Translations under genes and position numbers: made by a program | Notes under the pieces: generated by a model | Told to the model about the DNA's origin: nothing | Database searches by the model: none | The model's input: only the letters and a program-made list of their open reading frames with translations | Shown here: piece after piece, positions 20,185 through 30,438 of the stretch | Layout of the letters: each line of letters starts with the position of its first letter | Position numbering within the stretch: the first letter of the stretch is position 1 | Assembly: GCF_030297155.1 (NCBI RefSeq) | Contig: NZ_AP028068.1 | Coordinates: 806,001-870,000, forward strand | Length of the DNA: 64,000 nt | Reading direction: 5' to 3' | DNA from: Vibrio sp. FE10 | GTDB taxonomy: Bacteria > Pseudomonadota > Gammaproteobacteria > Enterobacterales > Vibrionaceae

Positions 20185-21867
20185 ATGAGAAATTGGAATT
20201 CAGTCATACTGCCTAGTTGCTTGATGCCATGTGTTGCGTTGGCGTTGACCACTGCGGACTTAACGTTTGAGTCTGGAGCGGATGCGTCCAACTATTCGGC
20301 AAAAGGTAAACCCAATAATACTTATTCGATCGCGGAGTCACTTCCTCAAGATGTTTTAACTAACGTCTATTCGATGTTGCCAGAAGGCACTACCGTGAAC
20401 AGTGCCTTTATTGCACCGGAGCGTTATTCGAGTATTGATATTGACGATGAACTCAATGGCGCAGAATACGCAACCGCCAAAATCACATTTCTCAACGAAG
20501 GGGCTGGTTATCGCAACACTCTTGGTTACTTCGTTTTTGATACCAACAACCCTCCAGCAACTAAAGACGATATCAACGCACACATAGTGGTGTTTCCAAA
20601 TACGTCCGTTGCTGACGTAGGGGAAATGCAAGAAGGTGACTCCATTGACCTAAGTGTCCAACTTACGGCGGGTCAAACATTAGCCTTTTTCATCATTTCT
20701 AATGGCTGGGGTTGGGAGGGTTCTTATAACAACATTCCGTGGCTTGGAGGTTGGGGAACGCCTTTTTACAGCTATCCTGCGATCAACCCAGAAGCGACCA
20801 TTGAAAATAGAAGACACAATGTCGCTTTCCTTGATACAGAAAATGAATTCTTGGTACTGGGCTTCGAGGATATCTATCGACCAACTGGGGACAACGACTT
20901 TAATGATCTGATTTTCACGGTCGAAGTGACGCCATTTACCGCCGTTGATGGGGTTAATGAAGATGGTACGACAGATTCTAAATACGAAGTGCTTGTTCAA
21001 GAGAATAATGATGATGTGACAGTAACGTCGGTTTATCCAAGTTCGAACAGCTATGCAACGATCGCATTTGAAGATAACTGGCCCTTAAAAGGGGATTACG
21101 ACTTTAATGATGTGGTATGGCGTTACAAAGTGACAGAACAACTCAACGGACAACGAGCGCTAGAAAACCTGACGATAGACTATACACTCCAAGCCATGGG
21201 AGCAGGCTACTCTAATGGCTATGCCGTTAAGCTACCGAACGTCTTGCCTGCCAATGTGGCATCTACAACCCTGACTCGAAATGGTGTGGCGGTTGCTCAT
21301 ACCATTCTCAAGGAAGGGGACAGTGAGACGATTCTGATGGTATCTGAGGATCTAAGGGCCGACCTCGATAACCTAGGAGAACTTTCAGAAAGTTGCGTTT
21401 TCTATCGAACCCAAAGTGCGTGTTCTGATCAGCAAAATGCTGATGTTCTCAATTATCAGTTGTATGTGGAGTTTACGACTCCTGTGTCTCGTGATGACAT
21501 CGGTTATCCGCCTTATGATTCATTCATTTTTGCCGCTGACGGAATTTATCACGGTGACTTTGTTGGAACGCCACCGGGCATGACTTGGCAAACACACCTT
21601 AAAGCATTTTCTGGTACCAGTGACATGAACAACACCTTGTTCAACAGCCACGATGATAGCTCTTCAGGTTCTGAGTCCTTCAAAACCAGCAACAACATGC
21701 CTTGGGTGATTAATATTCGTGATGAGTGGGACCACCCAGTGGAGTTGGTTGATATTAGTGAAGCTTACACATCATTTCCAACTTGGGTAACCAGTAACGG
21801 CGAAACAGACAGAGAATGGTACAAGGCATCAACCACCAATAAAGTTATTTCAGCGACCGATGAATAG
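20185..21867 (+). CDS. LruC-domain surface protein with DUF4114-like region
   Basis: A 560-residue exported protein with a short N-terminal signal (MRNWNSVILPSCLMPCVALA). A DUF4114-like domain covers about residues 90-255 and ends with the calcium-site-like motif GDNDFNDLIF. The LruC domain (DUF4842) follows from about 270 to 540, with the parallel motif GDYDFNDVVW. Such proteins are secreted or surface-attached and their role is poorly known; adhesion or matrix roles have been guessed. Ten bases separate it from the next lipoprotein gene, so the two are one operon. Confidence 0.8.
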   Translation: MRNWNSVILPSCLMPCVALALTTADLTFESGADASNYSAKGKPNNTYSIAESLPQDVLTNVYSMLPEGTTVNSAFIAPERYSSIDIDDELNGAEYATAKITFLNEGAGYRNTLGYFVFDTNNPPATKDDINAHIVVFPNTSVADVGEMQEGDSIDLSVQLTAGQTLAFFIISNGWGWEGSYNNIPWLGGWGTPFYSYPAINPEATIENRRHNVAFLDTENEFLVLGFEDIYRPTGDNDFNDLIFTVEVTPFTAVDGVNEDGTTDSKYEVLVQENNDDVTVTSVYPSSNSYATIAFEDNWPLKGDYDFNDVVWRYKVTEQLNGQRALENLTIDYTLQAMGAGYSNGYAVKLPNVLPANVASTTLTRNGVAVAHTILKEGDSETILMVSEDLRADLDNLGELSESCVFYRTQSACSDQQNADVLNYQLYVEFTTPVSRDDIGYPPYDSFIFAADGIYHGDFVGTPPGMTWQTHLKAFSGTSDMNNTLFNSHDDSSSGSESFKTSNNMPWVINIRDEWDHPVELVDISEAYTSFPTWVTSNGETDREWYKASTTNKVISATDE

Positions 21868-21876
21868 GAGAGAACC

Positions 21877-22386
21877 ATGAACAATACGAACAAATTAATC
21901 GCTATGACATCTCTCTCGTTGTTGGTTAGCGCCTGTGGCGGTGGAGGAGGCGGTGGTGGCAACTCAAGTGCATCACCAGCGCAGATGCCAGCTGTTACCC
22001 CAACGCCGGTTCAATCACCCGCAACGCCCTCTCAACCTGTTGCGGCTGCGGCAATCAACACCTCGGATATCGTGGCTCCCGTGGGCTTCTCGTTTGATAT
22101 CGGTGAGAAAATCAGTTTGTCGATGGACTACACTGGTGTGACGCCCGGTGCCTTGCACTTGTACTCTGAATCAGCATTCGTCATGAGTAATGGCGATGTG
22201 GTGGCAGAACCCACTTCCAGAATTACCACGGTTTACCCAACTCATACCGATGTCGTGGAGTTGGAGGTCAATGGTAATTGGGAACAAATCTATGCCCGTT
22301 GGGTACCGATGAGCAGCAAAGTACAAGAGCAGAGTTGGGCAATTAAACTGGACCAAGCGAGCAACAGTTACCACCTAGCGTTTTAG
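21877..22386 (+). CDS. Lipoprotein with poly-glycine stretch, partner of the LruC protein
   Basis: A 169-residue lipoprotein: signal with lipobox VSAC, then eight consecutive Gly after the lipid-anchored Cys, then a Pro/Thr/Ala-rich tether to about residue 60. The remaining 110 residues look like a compact beta domain. The tether suits a domain displayed away from the membrane. It follows the LruC gene at ten bases, which points to a functional pair on the cell surface. I do not recognise a named family. Confidence 0.75.
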   Translation: MNNTNKLIAMTSLSLLVSACGGGGGGGGNSSASPAQMPAVTPTPVQSPATPSQPVAAAAINTSDIVAPVGFSFDIGEKISLSMDYTGVTPGALHLYSESAFVMSNGDVVAEPTSRITTVYPTHTDVVELEVNGNWEQIYARWVPMSSKVQEQSWAIKLDQASNSYHLAF

Positions 22387-22432
22387 ATGTTTTGAGTCAG
22401 TCAATCATTGCCTATTGATGGTCCGCTTAGAG

Positions 22433-22472
22433 CTAGTGCATCCGAATAAATGAGGGTGCTCTAGTTCTTTTT
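22433..22472 (+). terminator. Rho-independent terminator
   Basis: CTAGTGCATCC pairs imperfectly with GGGTGCTCTAG and runs into TTCTTTTT. It ends the LruC operon. The rest of the gap up to betI (22473-22813) is AT-rich and holds the betI promoter region. Confidence 0.65.
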
Positions 22473-22778
22473 ATTCTACTTCTCTTATCTGTTCTCATTC
22501 TTGTTGTTTAGTCTTCAATTCCTACCCTAAAAGCCAGTTGTACATCACTCCCCCCAAATTTCTCGGGAGTAGGTGTGGTTGAATTTTGTGCTTATTGAGC
22601 AAAAACATTTGACCAATAACTATCATACCTCAAATCTTTAATTGATTTCATTAGTGCCCTAAATGATATTTAACCGATTGTTTTTAAATGATTTATCGTG
22701 CTTTGAATGCTGTATTGTTACGAGTTTGTTTTAAATAATCATTTGAACCCTAACTACTTTTCTGGCATTTTATAATTA

Positions 22779-22792
22779 ATTGAACGTTCAAT
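22779..22792. promoter_or_regulatory. BetI operator
   Basis: ATTGAACGTTCAAT is a perfect 14-bp palindrome 22 bases before the betI start, directly after a TATAAT at 22771-22776. The sequence agrees with BetI sites in gamma-proteobacteria as I recall them. BetI bound here would block the operon until choline or its aldehyde is present. Confidence 0.85.
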
Positions 22793-22813
22793 GAAAAATA
22801 AAAGGACTAAGAA

Positions 22814-23416
22814 ATGCCCAAGGTAGGGATGCCTGATATACGTAAACCACAGCTCGTCCAAGCTACGATGACCGTGATTGATCGAGTGGGTTTACATGCT
22901 GCGAGTATTGCTTTGATCAGCAAAGAGGCGGGTGTGTCGACAGGGATCATTAATCACTATTTTGGTGGGAAACATGGCCTGCTTGAAGAGACTATGCGAG
23001 AAATACTGCGTCAACTTTCGAATACCGTAACAACAGAATTAAAAGCGCTCCCTGCTGATGCTCACCAGCAAAGGATCAACGCTATCATCAACGGTAATTT
23101 CGAAGGCTATCAAGCGGAAAATAAAGTGTCGAAAACATGGCTCGCATTCTGGTCTTATTCGATGCATGACGCTCAACTCAAACGCCTTCAACGCGTAAAT
23201 GAAAAGCGTTTGATTTCACACTTACTTATTGAATTAAAATCGATTTTTCAACCTGATCAAGCAGAATTGATCGCACACGGCATTGCATCATTAATTGATG
23301 GGATCTGGCTGAGAGGGACGCTCAACCCTGAAGGCATTAACGCCGATAAAGCTCGTGCAATCATCAATGACTACTTAGACAAGCAGCTTACGTTTTACTC
23401 GTGTCAGCGCGATTAA
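22814..23416 (+). CDS. betI: Choline-responsive TetR-family repressor BetI
   Basis: A 200-residue repressor whose start [19 protein letters not shown] and helix-turn-helix [19 protein letters not shown] match E. coli BetI closely. It represses betIBA and the linked transport genes, and is released by choline. It is the first gene of the operon betI-betB-betA-choXWV, the order known in Vibrio harveyi, and a perfect BetI palindrome sits just upstream. Confidence 0.95.
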   Translation: MPKVGMPDIRKPQLVQATMTVIDRVGLHAASIALISKEAGVSTGIINHYFGGKHGLLEETMREILRQLSNTVTTELKALPADAHQQRINAIINGNFEGYQAENKVSKTWLAFWSYSMHDAQLKRLQRVNEKRLISHLLIELKSIFQPDQAELIAHGIASLIDGIWLRGTLNPEGINADKARAIINDYLDKQLTFYSCQRD

Positions 23417-23532
23417 TGATTCATCAAAAATTCTAGTGAGTGAGCTCAAAAGGCTCGCTCTCAACAACGATATGCATTCGCAAATACATAGACCGATAGA
23501 GTCTAACAACAATAATTAAGTCAGAAGATCAA

Positions 23533-24993
23533 ATGGAAATGAACTCGTTATACATCGATGGTAAAGCGGTTGACGCTACCTCAGGCGAAACTTTCGTCAG
23601 CATTAACCCTGCAAACGGCGAACCTATCGCAACGCTTGGCCAAGCTTCTTCAGCTGACGTTGAAAATGCGATTGAATCGGCGAAGCGCGGATTTGCGGTA
23701 TGGTCAGCAATGACAGCCGTAGAACGCAGCCGCATTCTTTTAAAGGCGGTAGAGATACTTAGAGCTCGAAATAATGACCTTGCGAACCTTGAGGTTGTCG
23801 ATACGGGCAAGCCGTTACAAGAAGCGATCGAAGTCGATGTGGCTTCTGGCGCTGATGTTATTGAGTATTTCGCAGGGCTAGCACCTACGCTGCAAGGCGA
23901 TCAACAACCTCTTAGTGACACCCAATTTTTCTACACACGCCGTGAACCGCTAGGTATTTGTGCGGGCATTGGCGCGTGGAACTACCCTATCCAAATCGCA
24001 ATGTGGAAATCGGCTCCAGCACTCGCTGCGGGTAACGCGATGATTTTCAAGCCTTCAGAAGAAACGCCGCTAACGGCACTGAAACTTGCTGAGATCTTCA
24101 CAGAAGCTGGCCTTCCTGATGGTGTATTCAACGTAGTTCAAGGTGACTACCGAGTGGGTCAAATGCTAACGGCTCACCCAGACATCGCTAAAGTCTCGTT
24201 CACGGGTGAAACCGGTACGGGCAAAGCGGTAATGTCAGACAGTGCAAAAACACTCAAGTCTGTAACGATGGAGCTCGGTGGTAAATCACCCATGATCATC
24301 TTTGATGACGCTAAATTGGACGATGCGGTGTCAGCTTCAATGGTCGCTAACTTTTACACTCAAGGCGAAGTGTGCACTAACGGTACTCGCGTTTACGTTC
24401 ATGAAAATATCTACAACGATTTTATCGACCAACTTAAAACACGCACTGAAAAGCTCATCATTGGTAACCCGATGGATATGGAGACTCAGATCGGTGCGTT
24501 GATTTCTAAAGAACATCTTTCAAAAGTCCTTGAAGCGATTGAGCTGGCTAAACAGTCTGGCGCTACATTGCTGACTGGCGGTTACCAAGTGACGGACAAC
24601 GGCTTAGCAAACGGCAACTTTGTTATTCCTACGGTATTCACAGATTGCCATGACGACATGCCTCACGTTCAGCAAGAAATTTTCGGCCCTGTTATGTCGG
24701 TGTTGAAGTTCACTGATGAAGACGATGTGATTCGCCGTGCTAACGATACTCAATACGGCCTTGCTGCTGGAGTATTCACGCAAAACCTTTCTCGCGCTCA
24801 CCGTGTTATTCATCAAATGCAGGCGGGCATTTGTTGGGTTAATACATGGGGTGACTCACCTGCAGAAATGCCTGTTGGTGGCTACAAACTTTCAGGGGTT
24901 GGCCGTGAAAACGGACCAGAGACTCTACTCCACTATACGCAGACTAAGAGCATTCTTATTGAACTTGGCGACTACGCCAGCCCTTATGCCTAA
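23533..24993 (+). CDS. betB: Betaine aldehyde dehydrogenase BetB
   Basis: A 486-residue NAD(P)-dependent aldehyde dehydrogenase that makes the second step from choline, betaine aldehyde to glycine betaine. Visible are the Rossmann stretch [22 protein letters not shown], the oxyanion Asn and Lys of that region, the general base Glu in [10 protein letters not shown] and the catalytic Cys in [11 protein letters not shown]. Length and position between betI and betA are as expected. The product is a compatible solute. Confidence 0.95.
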   Translation: MEMNSLYIDGKAVDATSGETFVSINPANGEPIATLGQASSADVENAIESAKRGFAVWSAMTAVERSRILLKAVEILRARNNDLANLEVVDTGKPLQEAIEVDVASGADVIEYFAGLAPTLQGDQQPLSDTQFFYTRREPLGICAGIGAWNYPIQIAMWKSAPALAAGNAMIFKPSEETPLTALKLAEIFTEAGLPDGVFNVVQGDYRVGQMLTAHPDIAKVSFTGETGTGKAVMSDSAKTLKSVTMELGGKSPMIIFDDAKLDDAVSASMVANFYTQGEVCTNGTRVYVHENIYNDFIDQLKTRTEKLIIGNPMDMETQIGALISKEHLSKVLEAIELAKQSGATLLTGGYQVTDNGLANGNFVIPTVFTDCHDDMPHVQQEIFGPVMSVLKFTDEDDVIRRANDTQYGLAAGVFTQNLSRAHRVIHQMQAGICWVNTWGDSPAEMPVGGYKLSGVGRENGPETLLHYTQTKSILIELGDYASPYA

Positions 24994-25065
24994 CGCGTAA
25001 CACTCAATTTTATGGGCTAGCTTAACAGAGCTAGCTCCACTGACTCATCTCAGGGAAATCAAAAC

Positions 25066-26778
25066 ATGGAACAACGCTACGATTATATTATCGTCGGCGC
25101 GGGTTCGGCCGGCTGTGTGTTAGCGGATAGGCTAACGGAAAGCGGTGAACATAGCGTTTTATTACTGGAAGCGGGTGGTACGGATAAGAGTATTTTTATC
25201 CAAATGCCGACTGCGCTTTCTTACCCGATGAATACTGAAAAGTACGCTTGGCAATTCGAGACTAAACAAGAACCGGGCCTTGATGGACGTGAACTGCATT
25301 GCCCACGTGGCAAGGTGTTGGGTGGCAGCTCATCGATCAATGGCATGGTTTACGTTCGTGGCCACGCTTGTGACTTCGACCAATGGGAAGAAGAGGGTGC
25401 CGCCGGTTGGAATTACCAAGCTTGCTTGCCTTACTTCCGCCGTGCTGAATCGTGGAACAAGGGTGGTGACGAATACCGTGGCGACAACGGCCCTGTCGGC
25501 ACTTGTAACGGTAACGATATGGAGCTCAACCCACTTTACCAAGCGTTCATCGATGCAGGTAAAGACGCCGGTTACCCAGAAACGCAAGATTATAACGGTT
25601 ACCAGCAAGAAGGCTTCGGCACCATGCACATGACGGTAGACAAAGGTGTTAGAGCCTCAACCTCTAATGCTTATCTACGTCGTGCATTGAAGCGTTCAAA
25701 CCTTACCTTGAAAAAAGGCATCGTGGCACGTCGTTTCTTACTTGAGACACAAGACTCAACAGGCCAATCAGGCTTGAAAGCGGTTGGTGTCGAGTTTGAA
25801 AAGTCAGGCAATACCCAAGTGGCGGTAGCGAATAAAGAAGTAATCTCTTCTGCGGGCTCTATCGGCTCGGTTCAACTGCTGCAACTGTCTGGTATCGGCC
25901 CGAAAGCGGTACTTGAAAAGGCGGGTGTTGAGCTTAAACACGAGCTGAGTGGTGTCGGTGAAAACCTACAAGACCACTTAGAAGTGTACTTCCAATACCA
26001 CTGTAACGAACCCATCACGCTCAACAGCAAGCTTGGTTTAGTTAGTAAGGGCATGATTGGCGCAGAGTGGATTCTGACTCGTAAGGGCTTAGGTGCTACT
26101 AACCACTTTGAATCGTGTGCGTTTATTCGTTCTCGCAAAGGATTGAAGTGGCCAAATATCCAATATCACTTCCTGCCAGCAGCGATGCGTTACGACGGAC
26201 AAGCGGCCTTTGATGGTCACGGCTTTCAAGTTCACGTTGGGCCTAACAAACCAGAAAGTCGCGGTACGGTGGCGATCACTTCGGCTGATCCACATGCCAA
26301 GCCTGAGATCATTTTCAATTACATCTCGACTGAGCAAGACCGCCAAGATTGGCGTGATTGCATTCGCTTAACTCGTGAAATTTTGTCGCAACCTGCGATG
26401 GATGTTTACCGTGGCGAAGAGATTCAGCCAGGTCTGAGCGTAACTTCTGATGAAGCGATTGATGAATGGGTTAAGCAGAACGTTGAAAGTGCGTATCACC
26501 CTTCTTGCGGCTGCAAAATGGGCGCTGATGATGACCCAATGGCGGTACTTGATGAAGAGTGTCGTGTTCGTGGTATTGATAATCTGCGCGTTGTCGACTC
26601 GTCTGTTTTCCCTGTTATTCCAAACGGCAATCTTAACGCACCTACCATCATGGTGGCTGAGCGTGCCTCGGATCTGATTCTGGGCAAGCCCGTTCTAAAA
26701 GAGCAAAACGTTCCGGTATGGATAGCACCGGAATGGGAAGAGACACAAAGAATCAATAAGCCAGTACGAGAAGCGTAA
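25066..26778 (+). CDS. betA: Choline dehydrogenase BetA
   Basis: A 570-residue FAD-dependent GMC oxidoreductase that oxidises choline to betaine aldehyde at the inner membrane. The N-terminal FAD motif is [33 protein letters not shown] is the GMC signature, and the catalytic His lies in [10 protein letters not shown]. The C-terminal motif [17 protein letters not shown] is typical. It follows betB by 72 bases, in the same operon. Confidence 0.95.
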   Translation: MEQRYDYIIVGAGSAGCVLADRLTESGEHSVLLLEAGGTDKSIFIQMPTALSYPMNTEKYAWQFETKQEPGLDGRELHCPRGKVLGGSSSINGMVYVRGHACDFDQWEEEGAAGWNYQACLPYFRRAESWNKGGDEYRGDNGPVGTCNGNDMELNPLYQAFIDAGKDAGYPETQDYNGYQQEGFGTMHMTVDKGVRASTSNAYLRRALKRSNLTLKKGIVARRFLLETQDSTGQSGLKAVGVEFEKSGNTQVAVANKEVISSAGSIGSVQLLQLSGIGPKAVLEKAGVELKHELSGVGENLQDHLEVYFQYHCNEPITLNSKLGLVSKGMIGAEWILTRKGLGATNHFESCAFIRSRKGLKWPNIQYHFLPAAMRYDGQAAFDGHGFQVHVGPNKPESRGTVAITSADPHAKPEIIFNYISTEQDRQDWRDCIRLTREILSQPAMDVYRGEEIQPGLSVTSDEAIDEWVKQNVESAYHPSCGCKMGADDDPMAVLDEECRVRGIDNLRVVDSSVFPVIPNGNLNAPTIMVAERASDLILGKPVLKEQNVPVWIAPEWEETQRINKPVREA

Positions 26779-26935
26779 GCCTCTGTTATTGGCTAAAAAA
26801 TAGCAAAAGTAGCAAAGAATAAAAACAACAAGTAACAAGCAAAAAATAACAAAACTAATTAGTCAAAAGTCAGAAGAACTGCTCTCTATCAGTGTTGATG
26901 TCGAGCAGAAAAAGGAAAGATAAAAAGGAACCATT

Positions 26936-27907
26936 ATGACGACTCTAAATATTCAGAACGTGACAACAAAAACGTTAACAGCACTAGCCATCAGTTCATT
27001 TGCATTTGGTGCTAACGCTTCTATCGAACCACAACAATGTGAAAACGTACGCTTCGCTGATGTTGGTTGGACAGACATTACCGCGACAACGGCTGTCACT
27101 TCAGAGCTACTGAAAGGTCTAGGCTACAAAACCAAAACCGACCTACTTTCAGTTCCGGTCACTTACTCTTCGATGGCCAATGGCGACATTGATGTCTTCC
27201 TAGGTAACTGGATGCCAACAATGGAAGGCGATATCGCGAAGTACCGCGAAGCAGGAACGGTTGACACTGTGCGTGCCAACCTTGAAGGCGCAAAATACAC
27301 GCTTGCTGTTCCTAAATACGTGTATGACGCAGGCGTAAAAACCTTCGCTGACCTTGCAAAAAATGCCGACAAATTTAAAGACCGCATCTACGGTATTGAG
27401 CCGGGCAACGATGGCAACCGTCTAATCCAGTCAATGATCGACTCAGACGCTTTTGGTTTGAAAGATTTCAGCTTAGTTGAATCAAGTGAAGCGGGCATGG
27501 TATCGCAAGTATCTCGCGCTGCTCGTCGTAGCCAGTGGATCGTTTATCTAGGCTGGGCACCGCACCCAATGAACAGCAACGTTGAGATGGAATACCTATC
27601 AGGTGGTGACGACTTCTTCGGCCCGAACTACGGCGGAGCAAATGTTTACACCAATGTTCGTTCAAACTACGTGTCTGAGTGTGCAAACGTCGGTCAACTT
27701 CTGCAAAACCTAGAGTTCACTCTAGAGATGGAAAACCATCTAATGGAAGAGATTCTTAACCAAAAAGTGAAGCCAGAAAAAGCGGCGCAACAGTGGTTAA
27801 ACGCTAACCCACAACAAGTTGAAGCTTGGTTAGACAACGTAAAAACGCATAAAGGTGAATCAGCGACGCAAGCGGTTACTGAATACCTAAAACAAGTTAA
27901 AGCTTAG
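26936..27907 (+). CDS. Choline ABC transporter periplasmic binding protein (ChoX/ProX type)
   Basis: A 323-residue receptor with a signal peptide ending near GANAS. The mature part opens with CENVRFADVGWTDITATTA and has WAPHPMN, the wording of the ChoX subgroup of glycine-betaine/choline receptors, where aromatic residues form the quaternary-amine cage. It is followed by a double hairpin and then the permease and ATPase genes. In V. harveyi work the same genes are called proXWV; ChoX-type describes the likely ligand better. Confidence 0.9.
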   Translation: MTTLNIQNVTTKTLTALAISSFAFGANASIEPQQCENVRFADVGWTDITATTAVTSELLKGLGYKTKTDLLSVPVTYSSMANGDIDVFLGNWMPTMEGDIAKYREAGTVDTVRANLEGAKYTLAVPKYVYDAGVKTFADLAKNADKFKDRIYGIEPGNDGNRLIQSMIDSDAFGLKDFSLVESSEAGMVSQVSRAARRSQWIVYLGWAPHPMNSNVEMEYLSGGDDFFGPNYGGANVYTNVRSNYVSECANVGQLLQNLEFTLEMENHLMEEILNQKVKPEKAAQQWLNANPQQVEAWLDNVKTHKGESATQAVTEYLKQVKA

Positions 27908-27954
27908 TTTTACCTAGCTATCGATCTATTTATCAAAGCTCTATAAATAAAAAA

Positions 27955-27996
27955 GGTGGGCTTACCAATTGTTCGATTGGTTTGAAGTAGCCCACC
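27955..27996 (+). other. Two-tier hairpin between receptor and permease genes
   Basis: GGTGGGCT pairs with AGCCCACC, and inside it ACCAAT pairs with ATTGGT. There is no T-run. Placed between choX and choW it may stabilise the receptor message or lower expression of the membrane genes, a known arrangement for transport operons. Confidence 0.6.
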
Positions 27997-28015
27997 CATA
28001 ATAAAAGGCAATACT

Positions 28016-28858
28016 GTGAATTTTATTACGGAAAACAAAATCCCTGTTGGTCAATGGATGGAAGCGGGTGTTGATTGGTTAACGATCAATGCAGCAGGAT
28101 TCTTTGACGCTATTTCGATTTTTTTAGAAACTATCATTATGTTTTTAGTCGATGTATTTAAGTGGATGCCACCGGCTTTACCAATCGTGATTACTGCTGC
28201 GATTGCATGGTATTTACACCGTAAACCCTCGCTTGTGATTTTCGTGGTTGCAGCCTTGCTGACCATTTTAAACCTTGGCTACTGGCAAGAAATGCTGGAA
28301 ACCTTTGTCCTCGTGTTTGCAGCGACAACGATTTCCGTATTAATTGGCGTTCCAGTTGGCATTATGGCCGCGCATCGCCCTTGGTTGTATACGGTGCTTA
28401 GACCCATCCTTGATTTAATGCAGACGGTTCCGACGTTTGTGTATCTGATTCCGACTTTGGTTCTATTCGGCTTGGGCATCGTTCCTGGCTTAATCTCGAC
28501 CATCATCTTCGCTATTGCCGCGCCAATTCGTTTGACTTATTTAGGCGTCACCAAAGTGCCTGAAGAGTTGATTGAAGCGGGTAAAGCGTTTGGTGCGAGC
28601 CGCATGAAATTGCTGATGAAGGTCGAATTGCCGGCTGCCTTACCAAGCATTATGGCGGGTGTCACCCAATGTATTATGTTGTCGCTTTCGATGGTGGTTA
28701 TCGCCGCTCTTGTCGGTGCTGACGGACTTGGTAAACCTGTTGTTCGTGCATTGAACACAGTGAACATCTCACAAGGTTTTGAAGCCGGACTGGCGATCGT
28801 ATTAGTCGCTATCATTCTTGATCGCTTGTGCAAAACACCAAACCAGAAGGAAGCTTAA
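28016..28858 (+). CDS. Choline ABC transporter permease (ChoW/ProW type)
   Basis: A 280-residue inner-membrane permease with a GTG start preceded by AAAAGG at seven bases. Six or seven hydrophobic segments are seen, and the EAA loop GKAFGASRMKLLMKVELPAALPSIMAG contacts the ATPase. Only two bases separate it from the ATPase start. Confidence 0.92.
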   Translation: MNFITENKIPVGQWMEAGVDWLTINAAGFFDAISIFLETIIMFLVDVFKWMPPALPIVITAAIAWYLHRKPSLVIFVVAALLTILNLGYWQEMLETFVLVFAATTISVLIGVPVGIMAAHRPWLYTVLRPILDLMQTVPTFVYLIPTLVLFGLGIVPGLISTIIFAIAAPIRLTYLGVTKVPEELIEAGKAFGASRMKLLMKVELPAALPSIMAGVTQCIMLSLSMVVIAALVGADGLGKPVVRALNTVNISQGFEAGLAIVLVAIILDRLCKTPNQKEA

Positions 28859-28860
28859 TC

Positions 28861-30075
28861 ATGTCTATCTCTCAGGAACAAAAGACTATGGATGCGATTA
28901 CCATTAAAAACCTTGATGTTGTGTTTGGTGATAAGCCGAAGCAAGCGCTTGAGCTGCTCGACCAAGGTAAAACTCGTCAAGAGATCATCGATGAGACTGG
29001 CCAAGTCGTTGGCGTAGATAATGTGTCGCTGACCGTTGAAGAAGGTGAGATTTGTGTGCTGATGGGTTTGTCTGGTTCTGGTAAATCATCTTTGCTTCGC
29101 GCAGTTAACGGCTTGAATGAGATCAGCCGTGGTTCATTGGCGATCAAAGATGGCGATAAGCTGGTTGATTTAGGTGAACAGTGTGACGAAGCGACCTTAC
29201 GTCACCTTCGTACTCACCGCGTCTCCATGGTATTCCAAAAATTTGCCCTAATGCCTTGGTTAAACGTGTTAGATAACGTGGCGTTTGGTCTTGAAATGCA
29301 AGGTGTAGCCAAAGATGTTCGTCGTGCTAAAGCGCGTGAACAACTTGAAATGGTGGGTTTGGCAGAGTGGGAAACCAAATATCCGCATGAGCTTTCTGGC
29401 GGTATGCAGCAACGTGTTGGCCTAGCGCGTGCATTTGCGATGGATACTGACATTCTTCTTATGGATGAACCGTTTTCAGCGCTTGATCCGCTGATTCGCG
29501 CGCAGTTACAAGATGAGCTAATCCTATTGCAAAACAAGCTTAACAAAACGATTCTGTTCGTGAGCCATGATTTAGATGAAGCACTGAAGATTGGTAATAA
29601 CATTGCGATCATGGAGTCAGGCAAATTGATTCAACACGGTAAGCCTGAAGAGATCGTACTTACGCCAAAAACGGAATACGTGAAAGATTTTGTCGCACAC
29701 ACTAACCCGCTGAACGTACTCAAAGGTCGTTCGTTGATGCAGCCTCTGGATTCTTTGAAACAAGAAGATGAAAGCTGGAAGATCTGTGATGCTAAAGACT
29801 TATGGATTGAGCAGAGTGAAGGTACTTTGTCTGTAAAAGGTGAATCGACGTTGGCACTTGTTGAGTGGAACGAATCTGACGATTTGACGGCAATCAGCGC
29901 GTCGAGTGTTGTAGTGGCAAGCCCAGAGATCGGTATGCGTGATGCGATTAAACTGAAACAGCTAAGTAATCACCCGATTTTGCTGGTAGAAGACAATAAA
30001 CTGGTCGGTATTTTGGATAACAGTGAATTTTATAATGCGCTTACTGGTAACTTTCAGATGAATACCGCCGCGTAA
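28861..30075 (+). CDS. Choline ABC transporter ATP-binding protein (ChoV/ProV type)
   Basis: A 404-residue ATPase. The ATG at 28861 follows GAAGGA and is preferred over an upstream GTG. Walker A is GLSGSGKSS, the signature is LSGGMQQR, Walker B is ILLMDEP, and the switch His is in FVSHDLDEA. An N-terminal extension before the core is typical of ProV. The C-terminal 120 residues form a regulatory domain resembling degenerate CBS repeats. Last gene of the bet operon. Confidence 0.93.
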   Translation: MSISQEQKTMDAITIKNLDVVFGDKPKQALELLDQGKTRQEIIDETGQVVGVDNVSLTVEEGEICVLMGLSGSGKSSLLRAVNGLNEISRGSLAIKDGDKLVDLGEQCDEATLRHLRTHRVSMVFQKFALMPWLNVLDNVAFGLEMQGVAKDVRRAKAREQLEMVGLAEWETKYPHELSGGMQQRVGLARAFAMDTDILLMDEPFSALDPLIRAQLQDELILLQNKLNKTILFVSHDLDEALKIGNNIAIMESGKLIQHGKPEEIVLTPKTEYVKDFVAHTNPLNVLKGRSLMQPLDSLKQEDESWKICDAKDLWIEQSEGTLSVKGESTLALVEWNESDDLTAISASSVVVASPEIGMRDAIKLKQLSNHPILLVEDNKLVGILDNSEFYNALTGNFQMNTAA

Positions 30076-30087
30076 AATTTCGTTTTT

Positions 30088-30114
30088 CAGCTTAGCTATT
30101 GGGGCTGGTTTTTT
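30088..30114 (+). terminator. Probable terminator of the bet/choline operon
   Basis: A short CAGCTT/GGGCTG stem with two wobbles is followed by TTTTTTAT. It is weak but well placed. Confidence 0.45.
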
Positions 30115-30438
30115 ATTGGGTGGAGAGGGTTAAGTCTCTCTACCTCTATGATTATTAAACTATATTATTCTTAGAGTTTGTATTCTCTGACTCATTATTT
30201 TTGTCTTCATTGAAGCTTTGATTTCCCCTTCATTAGGCAAAAGTGCCGTACCACGCAAGTTTAGTGGTATAGAAAAGATTGAGAATAGTATTAACATCAG
30301 TACAATGCGGAAAAATCAATGAAGTAAATTATCAATTTACAGTGTAATTCGAGCGAACCTAAGCTGTTCAGTTTGGAAAATCTCATCGCCATGGCACTGT
30401 AAAGTCACTCACAGTATATTAGTACAAAGGTCTGCATC
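30115..30438. other. Intergenic region upstream of the MarR gene
   Basis: About 320 bases without a gene. They must hold the promoter of the MarR-type regulator. No clear palindrome or hexamer pair stood out to me. Confidence 0.4.

Noticed and set aside
25280..25633. Long frames on both strands inside betA
   Set aside because: They are shadow frames of a well-supported gene with biased codon use.
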